This document shows, piece by piece, positions 1 through 11,107 of a DNA stretch of 64,000 bases. The notes below the pieces were generated by a model, which had not been told where the DNA came from, did not search any database, and was given only the letters and a program-made list of their open reading frames with translations. The stretch is taken from contig JALRMH010000035.1 of NCBI GenBank assembly GCA_026119935.1, forward strand, positions 348,049 through 412,048. The letters run 5' to 3'. The translations under genes and the position numbers were made by a program. The stretch comes from Endothia cerciana (lineage: Eukaryota; Ascomycota; Sordariomycetes; Diaporthales; Cryphonectriaceae). The first letter of the stretch is position 1, and every line of letters begins with the position of its first letter.

Positions 1-2682
1 TACCTGGACGATTCATGCTTTTTATTCAAAAAAAACCCCCCCCAAAACCCCCCCCCGAAAAACCATCGATATTTGAGTATTTTATGGTAGATCGACTCTC
101 GTCGTCGTGTAGATAACATGTTTTGATCACGGGGCATGTGAGGATCCTCCGTTGTTTTGTGGTCATCAACACTCACCTCCACTGAGGCAGACTAAGGATA
201 TCAGGTGTTGTGGGTTAGTATCAATGGGGAAATACTGCTCTTCTAGCTCAGAATGACAGGTGCGAACGAAGTTTCTCGCAAGAGACAAAGTTTTATATCG
301 GATGGAGCGCCATGGTGTGAACTAATTATTGTCGACCTACAATCCACTGTTGCGACAGTTCCGTCCTTCGTATGTTTCTTTCGTCTGTGACCTCGCCGAG
401 AGGCCTGCGCGAGAGACGCGTTGCGTACACTTCTCTAACTTGCTCAAATGAGGCTCTCGTGATTTGCGGGCTCGGTATGATAGATCACCGGGTATGGGAC
501 ATCCAAGAGTAGTCTCATCCGTACTGTTAGAATTTGGTTACCATAACCGCTACTTTGGTTGAGAACTGCAAGCTCTCGCTCTTGGTCGGTGAGGATCAGG
601 CCCAGGAATTTGACATCCGCAGAGATATACAGACAAGCACCAGGCTATGGCCATTCTGAATGAGCCCAGGAGGAGCCCTCAGTGGCCTCATTGTTTAAGT
701 CATCTTTATCATTTAAGTCACGGAGTATATTATCGGAAGCTACATCCGGGATGGGGCATGAGCCCAAAACGTCAGGCACAGGCAACTCGCTCAGTGGACG
801 ACGTCAACATGAATTTTACGAGGAATCTGATAATGGAGACGTACAGGTGCGGCAGTCACGCTTTCGTTGCCTTAGTACTATTCTGTGGATATGGGCGCGA
901 GATTTGAACAGTGACCTGGGAGGTGCCCCCTCGGTCAATGCACAGCATGACTCTGACATTCAAGACATTCGAATCTAGCCAATGTAGATAACCTGTCTAC
1001 AACAAAGGCCCCATGACCTTTCGGAGAACGATATCAACTCAGGGCGTTATTATGCGCGCTTGAAACACGGGTGTGGAGGCCATCTGGAGGCAGGTATGCA
1101 AGTATGGGGACTGTCGGATGGAACCATAGGCCTCGGGTGTGTGGAACTTCGGGCCTGACCTGGCTCTGAACAACGCCTCGGAGATATGAAGTGGCGAGAA
1201 TATCAAGTAGTGACGCCGGGTGTGCTGGGTCGAATGCCAGTGCTGCGCCCGGCTTGCCCGTGATCGATGCGCAGTGTGTTGGCGACTTACAGACCTTCTC
1301 AAAACGGACTGATCGAGCTGTCCAGGGCTGGAAACAAGCTATTTAGGCAACATAGTGGTAACTCAACGGCAGTTTGTCGATCAAGACTACGAGTGACGGC
1401 GCCGCAAACGCAAAGACTTAGTGAGGGCCCCTATGGTACAAATGGCACCTCCCGTACTCTCGAGGCTCCGTGTAAATACGATCATCACTTCTATAAAGGG
1501 AATTTTGTTCGAGATCTCTACATATATACCATATAGTAACAAGCCCTTTTGTGGGTTGACCTGTCGTGAGACCATATGAGGAAGGTAACTTCGGCGGCCT
1601 ATGTGGATATGCAGCTCCAGATCTACCGACGAACGTAACCCGAAGGTGCGTTCGAATTGGAGATAAAGGCTTGCATTGCCGTCTGTCGATATCCTCAATA
1701 TGGAAGGTCAAAAATAAACTCACGCAGGCGGGAGAGAGCCGCAATGCGCCCTGCAAAGCCACTATGGGGCAAATTGGCATGAGTTCTGTCAAGAGCACCA
1801 CTCGAAAGCGAAAGCGTGATACGGACTCAACATTACATATATTCAGTCCATCAAGTTGTTCAAAAGACCGGTGTTTTAGAGGCCGTCCTCGATCACGACA
1901 CATTCGGAACAAATGACAAAATTTCCAATAGCCTCCTATCTCCCCGGTGGCTGGCTGTCACCTGGAGCGAGCGGGGTTTGGACTATTGAGCAAATCAGTG
2001 TGGTATTTGACGGCGACTCCACGAAAGCTCTGCCCTGATTGACCAGAAATCACTTCGGGACAAGTCCGGTTCCAGAACCGACTGGACAATACATGAACCC
2101 TTCCGAGAATATGTCGTGCATATGCAGCGGGACCCTTGCGATTGGGACATCCTCCGAGCACGAGACCCTAATTTACACAGACATGAGCCGTGTCCATGCA
2201 TCGACGTATTCAGTCCTGGACGACATTGGCTCTGGTCACACGACATGCATGCTTACCTGGGTGGTAGCCCCTGAGCTGTTCCCAACATCCCGATTTGTTC
2301 CCATACTCGCCCAACGGCCAGTACAACGAGCGTGGGTATGCTCACATGCCTTTTCGGCATCTCTCAGCCCGGTGCACCATCTCGCCTGGACCTGCAGGTG
2401 TACCAACCACCGGGGATAGGGTGGGCCCCTCACTTTTATGCCGTTCCCGGAAAGAAGACGTGATGACAGCACTGGCGGTGTTATGGACCGCTTCCACATC
2501 GGAACCGGGACAGCTCATGAGTGGGTCGCCGTAGTCTTGTATAAAGTAAGAGGCCATCCACCCGCTTTGGTCGAACATACAACCGTAGCGTTAAGGCAAG
2601 ACCCTGAGCTCCGATGATCCACGACAGATCCCATTACGACACTCCTTTCTGAGTCTGAGCCATTCGTTGACGTGTGAAGAAG
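1..2682. other. No supportable gene; C-tract at left end
   Basis: I see no reading frame here with a recognisable domain or a convincing exon chain. ORFs of up to 164 codons exist on both strands (about 1418-1912 and 1566-1916), but they overlap each other and have arginine- and serine-rich, shadow-like composition. Two C runs of 8 and 9, separated by four A, lie at about 36-56. A stretch near 1990-2420 has fairly long open frames in two registers and could be a decayed gene, but nothing in it is recognisable. Confidence 0.4.
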
Positions 2683-4762
2683 ATGCCTGAGGAGAAGGAT
2701 TTGGAAGTGGCGGTGGCCTCGAGCCAGACGAGCGCCAGCAACAAGGAGATCAGTGATGCTGAAGCTGACGGCATTGATTGGTCACTAGAGGAAGAGCAGA
2801 GACTGGTTCGCAAGTCAGTTAGCCGTCGACTGCCATGGAGATTGACACAGGCTGACTAGGCTTGCCAGGCTTGACTGGATCATCCTACCTCCTCTAGTAT
2901 TCGCTTTCCTTGCTCTCCAGCTGGATAGAGGTAACATGTAAGCCACAGGCAGTTGATTAGCCGCCTGAGTCTTGGACTAACATCCGGGAACAGAGGGGCG
3001 GCATACACCGACGGCTTCGCCCTTGACGTTGGCATAACACAGGACCAGTACAATACCGGAAACACCTTATTCTCAGTTGGTACTGTCGTGCTTCAGGTAG
3101 GGATCGACCCCGCTCTGTCTCAGGAGCTCATAAAGCCGTACAAAGCTGACCGGAACCCAGATACCAAGCAACTTGATCCTCTACAGGATCGGACCAACGA
3201 TCTGGGTTGTGGCACAGATATTCGCGTTTGGCTTGGTGTCTACATTCCAAGCTTGGCAGCACGGCCGTCGAGCGTTCTTCGCAACGCGAACGCTTCTCGG
3301 GTAGGTGCTTCTGTCTCCGCCACACCCCGTGCTGACACCACGCGATCCCCGCCGAATAGGTGTGCCAAATCAATCCGAGCATCTCGAAAGTTGACTTTTG
3401 ACTTGGCAGGCTGTGCGAATCCGGTTTTATTCCTGCTGGTCTCTACACACTTTCACGATGGTACAAGAAGGGCGAGATCAGCAAGAGATACGCCATATAC
3501 TTTTTTGGAAACAACCTGGCGACTGCGATATCCGGTCTCCTGGCCTCTGGCATGTATGTCGTATTGCGCCTGTTCCAATTGGGGCCCAATCACTGATGTG
3601 AATACACAGATTGCGTCTTGACGGCGCACGCGGATTCTTTGGGTGGCAGTGGCTTTTCATTGTAGGTGATTCGATTCATGTTGATGCGGCGCCGCTAATG
3701 GACCCCCAGATCGAAGGTATATGGACGCTTGCCACTGGCGTTTACTTCGCCATCATCTTTCCGAAGTCACCCGATCATCCCGTCTCACTTGTAGGCATCC
3801 GCTGGTTCAACGAAAGGGACTCACGCATCATGACAAGCAGGGTCTTGATCGACGACCCGGCCAAAGCCCAGGGACGGCTGCATGTGAGCTGGCATGAAAT
3901 CAGGCGCACGGTAAGTCGCAGTTCCTTGAAAACACTCTAGTCTCATGAGCTGAGATATCGATTTACCAGATCACGAACTGGAGACTCTTCTCCCATATTG
4001 TTATACCTCTTGCTGGAATAGCGCCCGCTTGGACCCTTGGTGCCTATGCGCCCTACTTGATCATGGAAATGGGTTACGGCTTGCTTGAAGCCAATGCATT
4101 ATGCTCTATCGGGGGCTTCATGTTGTTGCCAATGAACCTTCTCTGGGGTTATATCGCGTAAGCTTTGGTGGAGATAGCGACTACGTGATGAGTCTGCTAA
4201 CGAAAAGTAGCGACAAGACTCGTCGCCGCGGGATGATGGTGTCAATCGGGCTCTGCCTGTTCCTCGCCTTCACGGTCAGTTTCTCTCACGGTTTTGACAA
4301 ACGCTAGCGAAAATTGCTTAACTTTTCCTCCGCTACTCCAGATCGCTAATCGCAAGCTTATTCTCGTCGACGATAAGCAACTGAGGCTCCCAATGCTCAT
4401 CTTCATGGTAGCATTCTCCGCCTGCTGGTGTAGGTGACCACCAACGAACAGAATGGAGGCCCTCGCCACTAACTTCGGTGACCTCAGATCCTATCAATGC
4501 ATCCTTAGTCGCACTTAACGCGAGTACCCCCGAGGAGAGATCAGTATCCTTAGCAACGGTCACAATGTGTGCCAACCTTGCCGGCATCATCGGTAGCAAC
4601 CTCTTCCGGGCGTCTGATGCCCCCTGGTACCCCCATGGTTGGGACTCCCTCTGTGCAGTTGTGGGAACGGCCCTCGCGTTCTCCTTGATCGTGAACCTGC
4701 AGTACTACATCTTGAACAGACGACTGCGGAACAAGGAGGGGGTGGAGCCATGGCACATCTGA
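2683..4762 (+). CDS. Dal5-like MFS anion:cation symporter (11 exons)
   Basis: Plasma-membrane carrier of the major facilitator superfamily, ACS (allantoate/vitamin/organic anion) branch; the substrate cannot be told from sequence. Read straight through, the locus looks broken, but ten GT-AG introns restore one frame. Exons: 2683-2813, 2869-2937, 2994-3096, 3161-3300, 3410-3553, 3610-3661, 3710-3910, 3970-4157, 4211-4274, 4342-4429, 4488-4762, about 484 aa. Family landmarks appear in order: ILPPLVFAFLALQLDRGNIG in helix 1, DQYNTGNTLFS, IPSNLILYRIGP, FQAWQHGRRAFFATR, CESGFIPAGLYTLSRWYKKG, KRYAIYFFGNNLA, RLDGARGFFGWQWLF and, near the end, NASTPEERSVSLA. The ATG at 2683 gives an acidic cytosolic N-terminus. 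An in-frame GTG lies 9 bases upstream and is not needed. The number of very short exons is high for this family, but every junction keeps phase. The family call is firm. Confidence 0.88.
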
Positions 4763-5584
4763 TGGCTGGTCAAGAGCCGCTGTCTGAGGATACGATTTAA
4801 TGGATGGAATAACCACCCACAAGATACCCGGTTCCTGCTTGGAGCTCATATCACCTGTACATTCCGCATCGCCTACCCCCCTTCTTCTTTTTCCTTTCCT
4901 TTTTCTCTTTATGAATGATTGCATATACCAGCTAGTATACTGGGTTCAAGAGCTGGGATTCCGGAAAATTTATGGTGGCGGCACCCGCCACTTAAATGTC
5001 ACGGGGGAGTTTTAGCAATCCAGCAGGCAAGAGAGCGAGCTCGTTCAGTTCGGGGTGGTGGTTCTTTATTGAGCGAGTCTTCAGCAGCGCGGAGGCAAAC
5101 GAGTCTTCGAGCGTGGATATAGTACAAGTATCACGTTATTGTGTAAAAGCTCTGACTTTTGTGGCTTGACTCGAATATCGACACGTAAATACATAGGAAT
5201 CTTGAATGTCATATTAGAGGTCAGGTTAGATTTATTTAAAGCATAAATTCTCTATAGACGATACTTCGATTATTATTTCTCACATATTGGGTATCGAAGT
5301 ACAGAATGCATCACCATTCAATTCTCAAGGTATACAAGGAACCAACATTAAACCTACTAAAACCATCTGTTATCCCCACCACCTAATCCCCCACCCCACC
5401 TCTGGTGGTGGATGAAGCTACAATGCCCTGGTAGTTGGGGTTAGGGTCTTCAATTTCGGAACCCACGGCTTGATCTCAGAGTTTACCGCTACTGAAATGA
5501 CATCACGCAAGAATCTCTCAACTATCGCCAGTTTTTGCTCTTTCGCTCTTGGACCACGAATGCTTTCTCTTGGTCGGTCGCAAC

Positions 5585-5947
5585 ATGCGGTTCTTCCCTC
5601 GACTTCCCCCTATTCGGTCTCCCTGGAAAGTGCCTTACCAGAGTCAGCTGGCACGATATACAAGCCCGACATCTCGTGCGCCACCAATAAGCAACAAGAA
5701 CCCGACTGTCTTGTCAGAGCAAGAGGCCGGAGGTACAAGCTCGGCTGGAGCGTCAGATTCCGGAAAAGTAGCGCAGGTTATCAATGATGCCCCAAAGAAG
5801 AAGTCTGTGGCGGAGCTGGACGAGGAGCTGAGACTGAAGATGGAGGGTATGTCGGGCGATGGAGGCTCGGCCGGTGTGGAATATGAGAACGGGAAGGCGG
5901 AAGGTCTGAAGAGGGGTGTCAAAGCCAACATGTTTAGGGTCATTTGA
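5585..5947 (+). CDS. Small conserved fungal protein, probably mitochondrial
   Basis: Single-exon protein of 120 aa. The N-terminus is rich in Arg, Ser, Pro and aromatic residues and lacks acidic residues for about the first 45 positions (begins MRFFPRLPPIRSPW), as in a mitochondrial presequence. The middle is low complexity. The C-terminal 50 residues look like the functional core: KKKSVAELDEELRLKMEG, then a Gly-rich AGVEYENGK segment and a basic NMFRVI end. I associate this tail with short uncharacterised proteins of filamentous ascomycetes, but no biochemical role is known to me. The ATG at 5585 is preferred because longer frames need a non-ATG start and weaken the presequence. It stands alone between the MFS and GNAT genes. 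Confidence 0.6.
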   Translation: MRFFPRLPPIRSPWKVPYQSQLARYTSPTSRAPPISNKNPTVLSEQEAGGTSSAGASDSGKVAQVINDAPKKKSVAELDEELRLKMEGMSGDGGSAGVEYENGKAEGLKRGVKANMFRVI

Positions 5948-6119
5948 GAACAGTAGAAGGTCTGCTTCTACACCGACCAAGAGGGGAATACCTAAGAGTG
6001 GGTGATCCGACGCAGGAAAAGGCGCATTCTGAGCAACACACAACACATGGCCGGCTTGTCAGCGTACGGGCAAGATATTGTGCCATTCACCGCAGCCGCT
6101 AGGGGTGCCAAACCTGGTC

Positions 6120-6200
6120 ACTCGATATCGAGTTCCCTCGTTCAAGGGAAGAAGAATAAGAAAGAAGGCAAGAAAAAAAAAAGGGAAAGAAAAAAATGTC
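6120..6200. repeat. Purine-rich low-complexity tract
   Basis: A run of A and G with interruptions (GAAGAAGAATAAGAAAG..., then AAAAAAAAAA and GGGAAAG) lies downstream of the small protein gene. It is probably noncoding. The ORFs reading through it are shadows of the repeat. Confidence 0.6.
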
Positions 6201-6752
6201 ATGCGCGATAACCATGGATATCTCCTGCGGCTGTGAATGAAGGCTGTCCTGTCCACACCCGATTCTATCTCGAATAAGTGGACAACCCATAATCCTCAGC
6301 GAGTGTTCGCATGGCGTTAGTTGATTCAGCAATCTCTGACTCATAGGCGATCCAATACTGAGACTCGTTGATCGTTTCAACAAGTATTATATGTCATGGT
6401 ACTGGTTGAAGTTATTGACACCTGTCCTCAGGCACAAATGATGACCCGGGCCAACGCTTGTATCCACAACATATGATAACGGCCTTGTAGAAATCGGCAT
6501 CGGCACGGCGGAACTAACTGCATTCATCTCTTTTACGCATACGTATCTCGTTGGCTTACCATCTGAACCCCAGACTGCATCCTTCACCAGTGATCCTAGC
6601 GAGTGTGCACGCGGGTGCCCTCAGCTAATGACTTTGTGGGAGCGCACTCTTTTGGTGAATCAGAGCCAGAACTAACATAAAAGGCGCTCTTCTCCCCCAC
6701 TGACGACTTTGGATCAGTGGCTAATGTTCCAGTGTTCTCTAATCTGATCACA

Positions 6753-7533
6753 ATGCCCGAATTCATCATCAGCAACTGCACCGTCGACGATGCCGCTGAT
6801 GTGGCTCGCAACAACATGAGCGCATTCTGGCAAGATCCGAATTGGCGGTGCATGTGGCGCAAAACAACCCTTGACAATGTGATTGAACAGTGTACAGCCC
6901 GAACGCCTCGCAATTTGCTCAACGACAGCGTTCTGTTACGACATTTTAAGGCCGTGGACTCCACAACGGGAAAGTTCGTGGGGTATGCTCGCTGGAGATT
7001 GCCAGTGAAGTATTGTCAGAACGAGGATGGTAGCCCGGTGTGGCCGGAAGGGCAGGTCCCCGATGTGAGCCCGGAGGAGAGAGTGAACATCACGAAGAGG
7101 GCCGAGGCAGCGTGGTGGAACTACGAGTCGGATGGAGATGTATTGGACGTGCTAGTGCGGAAAATCAAGAATGACATCCGCGCAAAGAAGGACTACATCG
7201 GTAAGCACTTATAAATTTCACCTCAACAGCCCAAGCCGGGCCCAATTGTTGTCCTGTAAAGCTGAGACTGTGACTTTAGAACTTGACTTCTTCGCTGTTC
7301 ATCCTGATAATCAGGGTCAAGGAGCAGGGATTGCACTCTTGAATCATGGCATCAAAAAGGCTGAAGAGTTGGGTGTTGATATCTTTGTAATGGCATTCGT
7401 CGGAGGGTTTGGTGTTTACAAGCGTATGGGCTTCAAGTTACTCGACTCGTTGGTCCAAGATGCTACCCCGTATGGCGGTACTGACTCCTACGCCGTTCAA
7501 TTCTTGGAGTACGAAGTTGGGAAAGAACACTGA
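6753..7533 (+). CDS. GNAT-family N-acetyltransferase
   Basis: Predicted cytosolic acetyl-CoA-dependent N-acetyltransferase of 233 aa; the acceptor substrate is unknown. Two exons, 6753-7200 and 7280-7533. The 79-bp intron (GTAAGC...TTTAG) joins ..DYI to ELDFFAVHP and keeps phase. Visible GNAT elements are a helix-rich N-terminus (DAADVARNNMSAFW), the central strand GYARWRLP, the beta4 strand LDFFAVHPDNQGQGAG with the acetyl-CoA pyrophosphate loop (Q-G-Q-G-A-G), and the C-terminal VYKRMGF motif typical of the fold. The ATG at 6753 begins MPEFIISNCTVDDA, matching the usual start just before beta1. Length fits fungal GNATs that carry a long insert between beta3 and beta4. It may act on a small molecule, as most such fungal GNATs remain unassigned. 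Confidence 0.82.
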
Positions 7534-8190
7534 AATGGACTATGTCTCGTTCGAAGAGTGCTAGAATTAGAATTAGCAATAGATATACGCCTATCACCGT
7601 GTTGTTACAAAGAAAGACAGAGTACGAAACTAATTTTGGAGAAAAACCGCCACACAATTGAGGCAGGATACATAATTCTTGTGGAAAACGATCGTGCACT
7701 ACTAGTCTACCACGGTCGTACGGACAGGTGAAATATTACGGCTGCAACGGGCAGGAGGATGCGGAAAATAACTGACTACTTTGTTTGACCACATTATAGT
7801 GATATATGAAAAGAACATTTATGGAAGATTCTTTTTCTTGAGAGAGTGGAGCAGGGGAGGAAGGGGTGGGGGGATGCAACCTTGAGCCGTTGACTATGGT
7901 AGATGATCTTGATCTGACTGAGGACAGATCTGTTGGCAAATTGGGCCGAGGGTGTCCAAACATATGAGGACAGCGTGTGTGGACTTTGGATGTTTAACTT
8001 GTTCATTGAAATATACTTTCTAGGTATTGCTCATTAAACATTACGAGGAATCCATGACTTGAAGCGCATACCTGCAGGAGCAGGAGCATGTACCAATAAC
8101 CGCTCAATCTTCCGTGAGACGAAGCCAACCGAGTGAGTGCTCAGACTTCATAGCACTACTCAAGGTGCCTCTTCTTTGGTAGAGCAAGGC
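7534..8190. other. Intergenic, no feature recognised
   Basis: About 650 bases between the GNAT stop and the convergent reductase gene. Only short overlapping ORFs are present. It presumably holds the 3' ends of both transcripts. Confidence 0.5.
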
Positions 8191-9588
8191 TCAGGCCTCT
8201 TGATGGCCTTTTCCTTTCATCCTCGCAACTAGTGGTATAAGCAAATTTTGTCTCACACCCTGCAGCACAATCCTGAAATACTCAGTCTTGTCAAAGCTCT
8301 CACCCAACACGGGAAACGCACAGCGGTAGTCGTAGGTATGCTCCACAAAGTACCGGAAGTGTGTGTCAACCTGTTCGAGCCGCGTCAGAGTCTTCCTTGC
8401 CTTAGCTGCGCCATCCCAGTCCAGCACCATCAGTGCTGCCAGCTCTGCGAATTTGACCGGTATGTACTGGAAGAAGAACTCGTACAAGTAAAACCATCGG
8501 TCGTCCATACCAACGTAATAGCCCTTGGGTTTGTACAGGACGATGTTTTCATGCTGCTCGAAGTAACCGACTGTTTCGAAGACTAGGTCCCATGTGCTGG
8601 GGCCGTTCTCTGTGGTTGAAACGCAGTGGACGATCTTCGCCGTGTCATTTAAGTTCTTCAAATCAAAACTTCCGTATCCTGACAAGCTCAGAGCCTCGTT
8701 AATAATGCATTTGGCCACCTCGTCCACAGGCACGACGTCGAGTATCGCCGATGGGTCTCCGTGGAGAACCTTGAGACCCCCAAGCGCGAAGGCCGACATA
8801 GGACCTGCTAGCGCCGCGAAGCTGTCGATCCAACCAGGAAACGGGTACTGTAAACTCGCGGATATGATGCTAGGGCGCACGATGGTGACGGGAGTGTGGC
8901 CCATCTTTAAAGCAACGACATGCTCTGCCAGGCACTTTGCAAGGGTGTAGTAGTTTGGGTGGCCAGTCTCGGCGATGATCTGGTCGGGGTCCTTGCGACC
9001 TTCGTGTAGATCTTCAAGAATTTGCAGTGCGGGCCTGGGCAGCACGACAAGCTGCTCCCAGATCGCCTCTTTCGTGTGCGGCGTGACGTACGCGGTGGAT
9101 GTGAGGACGAGTCGCTGCAGGTCGGGACAAACCTGGGCCAACTCCAGGATATTGACGCTCGCTGTCACATTCTCGGCCAGCAGCACGTTGAGTGATGAAT
9201 CGAATGCGACGCAGCCCGCGCAGTGGATGATGTGGGTAATATTCTGCGTCAAGTCTCTCAGAGTGCCCGAGTCGATCCCACAGTCCTTTTTCATGAGGTC
9301 GCCCGGTACTACCGCTATGTCCTCGTGCCAGCCATCTGGTAGTTCTCTGAAGCACGGAGAATTGACGACCTTTTCATGGAATCGTTCAGAAGGTGACTTG
9401 CCGCGTGCTGACCGGATCAAGACAACAAGCCTATCGAAGTGAAGGGAGCCATCGGCCTGTCGTCGGATGAGCTCTTCGAGAATGACCTTTCCAAGGAATC
9501 CAGTCACTCCGGTGACAAGGATGACAACAGGTGGTACAGAAGGTTCGGCTCGTGTTGCCTGCCCGGTTGCCGGAGTGTTGGCAGTCAT
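8191..9588 (-). CDS. Stand-alone fatty-acyl-CoA / thioester reductase
   Basis: Intronless gene for a 465-aa NAD(P)H-dependent reductase of the extended short-chain dehydrogenase type (male-sterility / NAD_binding_4 family). The family reduces acyl thioesters to aldehydes or primary alcohols. Residues 25-36 form the Rossmann loop (VTGVTGFLGKVI, pattern TGxTGFLG). HIIHCAGCVAFD follows near residue 135, then VLTSTAYV, and the catalytic Tyr-Lys pair YYTLAKCLAEH (YxxxK) near residue 212. VTIVRPSII and DVVPVDEVAK match the substrate-binding half. The C-terminus carries the fungal FAR-like HFRYFVEHTYDYR segment. There is no adenylation or carrier domain, so an activated substrate must come from elsewhere. 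It lies tandem to the O-methyltransferase, 450 bp downstream of it, and beside DDG synthase and ATP-grasp genes. Family is firm; a role in mycosporine side-chain reduction is inference. Confidence 0.85.
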   Translation of the reverse strand: MTANTPATGQATRAEPSVPPVVILVTGVTGFLGKVILEELIRRQADGSLHFDRLVVLIRSARGKSPSERFHEKVVNSPCFRELPDGWHEDIAVVPGDLMKKDCGIDSGTLRDLTQNITHIIHCAGCVAFDSSLNVLLAENVTASVNILELAQVCPDLQRLVLTSTAYVTPHTKEAIWEQLVVLPRPALQILEDLHEGRKDPDQIIAETGHPNYYTLAKCLAEHVVALKMGHTPVTIVRPSIISASLQYPFPGWIDSFAALAGPMSAFALGGLKVLHGDPSAILDVVPVDEVAKCIINEALSLSGYGSFDLKNLNDTAKIVHCVSTTENGPSTWDLVFETVGYFEQHENIVLYKPKGYYVGMDDRWFYLYEFFFQYIPVKFAELAALMVLDWDGAAKARKTLTRLEQVDTHFRYFVEHTYDYRCAFPVLGESFDKTEYFRIVLQGVRQNLLIPLVARMKGKGHQEA

Positions 9589-10038
9589 GCTGAAGTGATA
9601 AAAGTATAAGGTCAGTCAAGACGTTTTAGCTTGGTGACCACGATACTGAGAGAATACTTCTGTAATTAGGATGCGCGGAAATGCAGTTGAGACAACAGTG
9701 ACAGAGTTGTGACTGTTCTAGGGGTTTGCATCCCCAGGTTCTTGTTAGATAGGCACGTAACTAAAAAGCAACAACAAAAGGGTGCTTGGGAAATGATCTT
9801 CGCGCTGGACCTTCCCGAAGAACCTCCTCAGAGGAAGGCTAAATTGTCAAGGAGTCAATTTCTGGGGGGGGATTTGCAGGAGCTAAGCTTGCTATTTTCT
9901 GAGGTCTGCCTCGCCCCTTCTCGCCCCTTCCGGAGAGGATGAAACGAGCCAGCAAGCAGTGTCTTGTAGCACCGACAGGGCACAGTCAGAGCGATGACCT
10001 ATCTGAGAAGCTGAGAGCAATTTATTGAAGGAGGTATT
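9589..10038. other. Intergenic, putative reductase promoter
   Basis: 450 bases between the O-methyltransferase stop and the reductase ATG, both on the minus strand. No long frames. It must contain the reductase promoter, but I recognise no specific box. Confidence 0.4.
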
Positions 10039-11107
10039 CTAAAGATCCCCATTCGCAATACCGGTGCACCTCGTGACTTCGACTGCGTCCTGCGGGTAAG
10101 AAGCAAGCGTCAGCTGTGCGGCTCAAGAGGTGTAATGAAGGCCATACATACCGGCACACCACTGGGCTCCCAACCCTCGATGAACTTGCTGGAATAGACA
10201 AGGCTCGGATTGCCAAACAGATCGGTCTCAGACACTTCACCACCGTGGTCGGTTTTGTAGGTATGCTTCGTTCGATCCGGCAAAGAAAGAGTATCTGAGC
10301 CTGTTGCCTTCCGGTATTCCTCGCGCTTCTCCTTAACTGTCCTCCTAACGTACTTCAAATATGGTGGGTTACCAGGCTTGACGACTACATCCGAGTTCGC
10401 ATGCGTCAGTGAGGACCGCCTCAAGCTTATACGAGGATGAATGCATACCGTTGTCAGCTGCAAGCACCGAGCCGGGCCCGACCAGTCTGAGCTCCTCGCA
10501 CAGCTTCAAATCTCGAACATACAGCGGCTTGAGATGGTCCAGGAAGAGCATGTCGATCTTTTTCAGCGTGCCTTTCGCATGCAGCCTCCTCAAGGACGAG
10601 GAGCTGGTACCAATCTCCACCTGGACGATATCATGAAGTCCTGCGAGGTCCACTAGACTCGAGATCACAGCACCAAACTCTGGACTATACTCGAGACTGT
10701 AGTACTTCTCCCCACCGACCTCTCTGAAAGCAGCCCCGAAAGCTATGGCAGAATACCCAACGTAACCGCCCAACTCGACCATGACCTTCGGCTTTACCTC
10801 CTTGATGAGCTCTGTCACGATCCCGGACTTGAATTCGCCAACATTCATGAGGTATTTCTTGGTCTTTCCATACTCATCAATGGCTTCTATTACCTTTTGA
10901 GGATTCCCACGAATCTCGTCAAGCCTGGGGTGACTGTAGATGAAGTGAAGTAGCGCAATTTCGCGACCATCATTGAACTACCAATCATAAGATTCTCAAC
11001 AAGTCTGGGCAGTTTGACTATTGATCTTGGGGGGATGGGGGATAACTCACGTATTCTTCCTCCTGAGGCTGGTACGCAGTTCCTATGAAATCTCCCAAGG
11101 TGCTCAT
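10039..11107 (-). CDS. COMT-type SAM-dependent O-methyltransferase
   Basis: Predicted 289-aa metal-dependent O-methyltransferase related to catechol O-methyltransferase. Four exons on the minus strand: 11107-11051, 10977-10449, 10384-10152, 10089-10039; all junctions are GT-AG and the phase sums to a whole frame. The SAM-binding motif is VMVELGGYVGYSAIAFG. The Mg2+/catalytic elements are MLFLDHLKPLY (Asp of LDH) and VLAADN (Asp-Asn), in the order seen in COMT. Upstream, DEYGKTKKYLMNVGEFKG-like sequence (here EFKSG) is the typical COMT helix pair, and the end VEVTRCTG also fits the family. COMTs methylate vicinal diols, and DDG, the product of the adjacent cyclase, has an enediol-type neighbouring hydroxyl. 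So this is a sensible MysB equivalent even though cyanobacterial MysB is of another methyltransferase type. A catechol or other secondary-metabolite substrate is also possible. Confidence 0.85.

Noticed and set aside
1418..1916. Overlapping plus- and minus-strand ORFs, one with a faint Cys pattern like a Zn(II)2Cys6 fragment
   Set aside because: The cysteine spacing does not fit C-x2-C-x6-C and no splice partner restores it.
2820..4490. Stops and frame changes in the Dal5-like gene suggesting a pseudogene
   Set aside because: All are inside GT-AG introns whose removal gives one phase-consistent frame.
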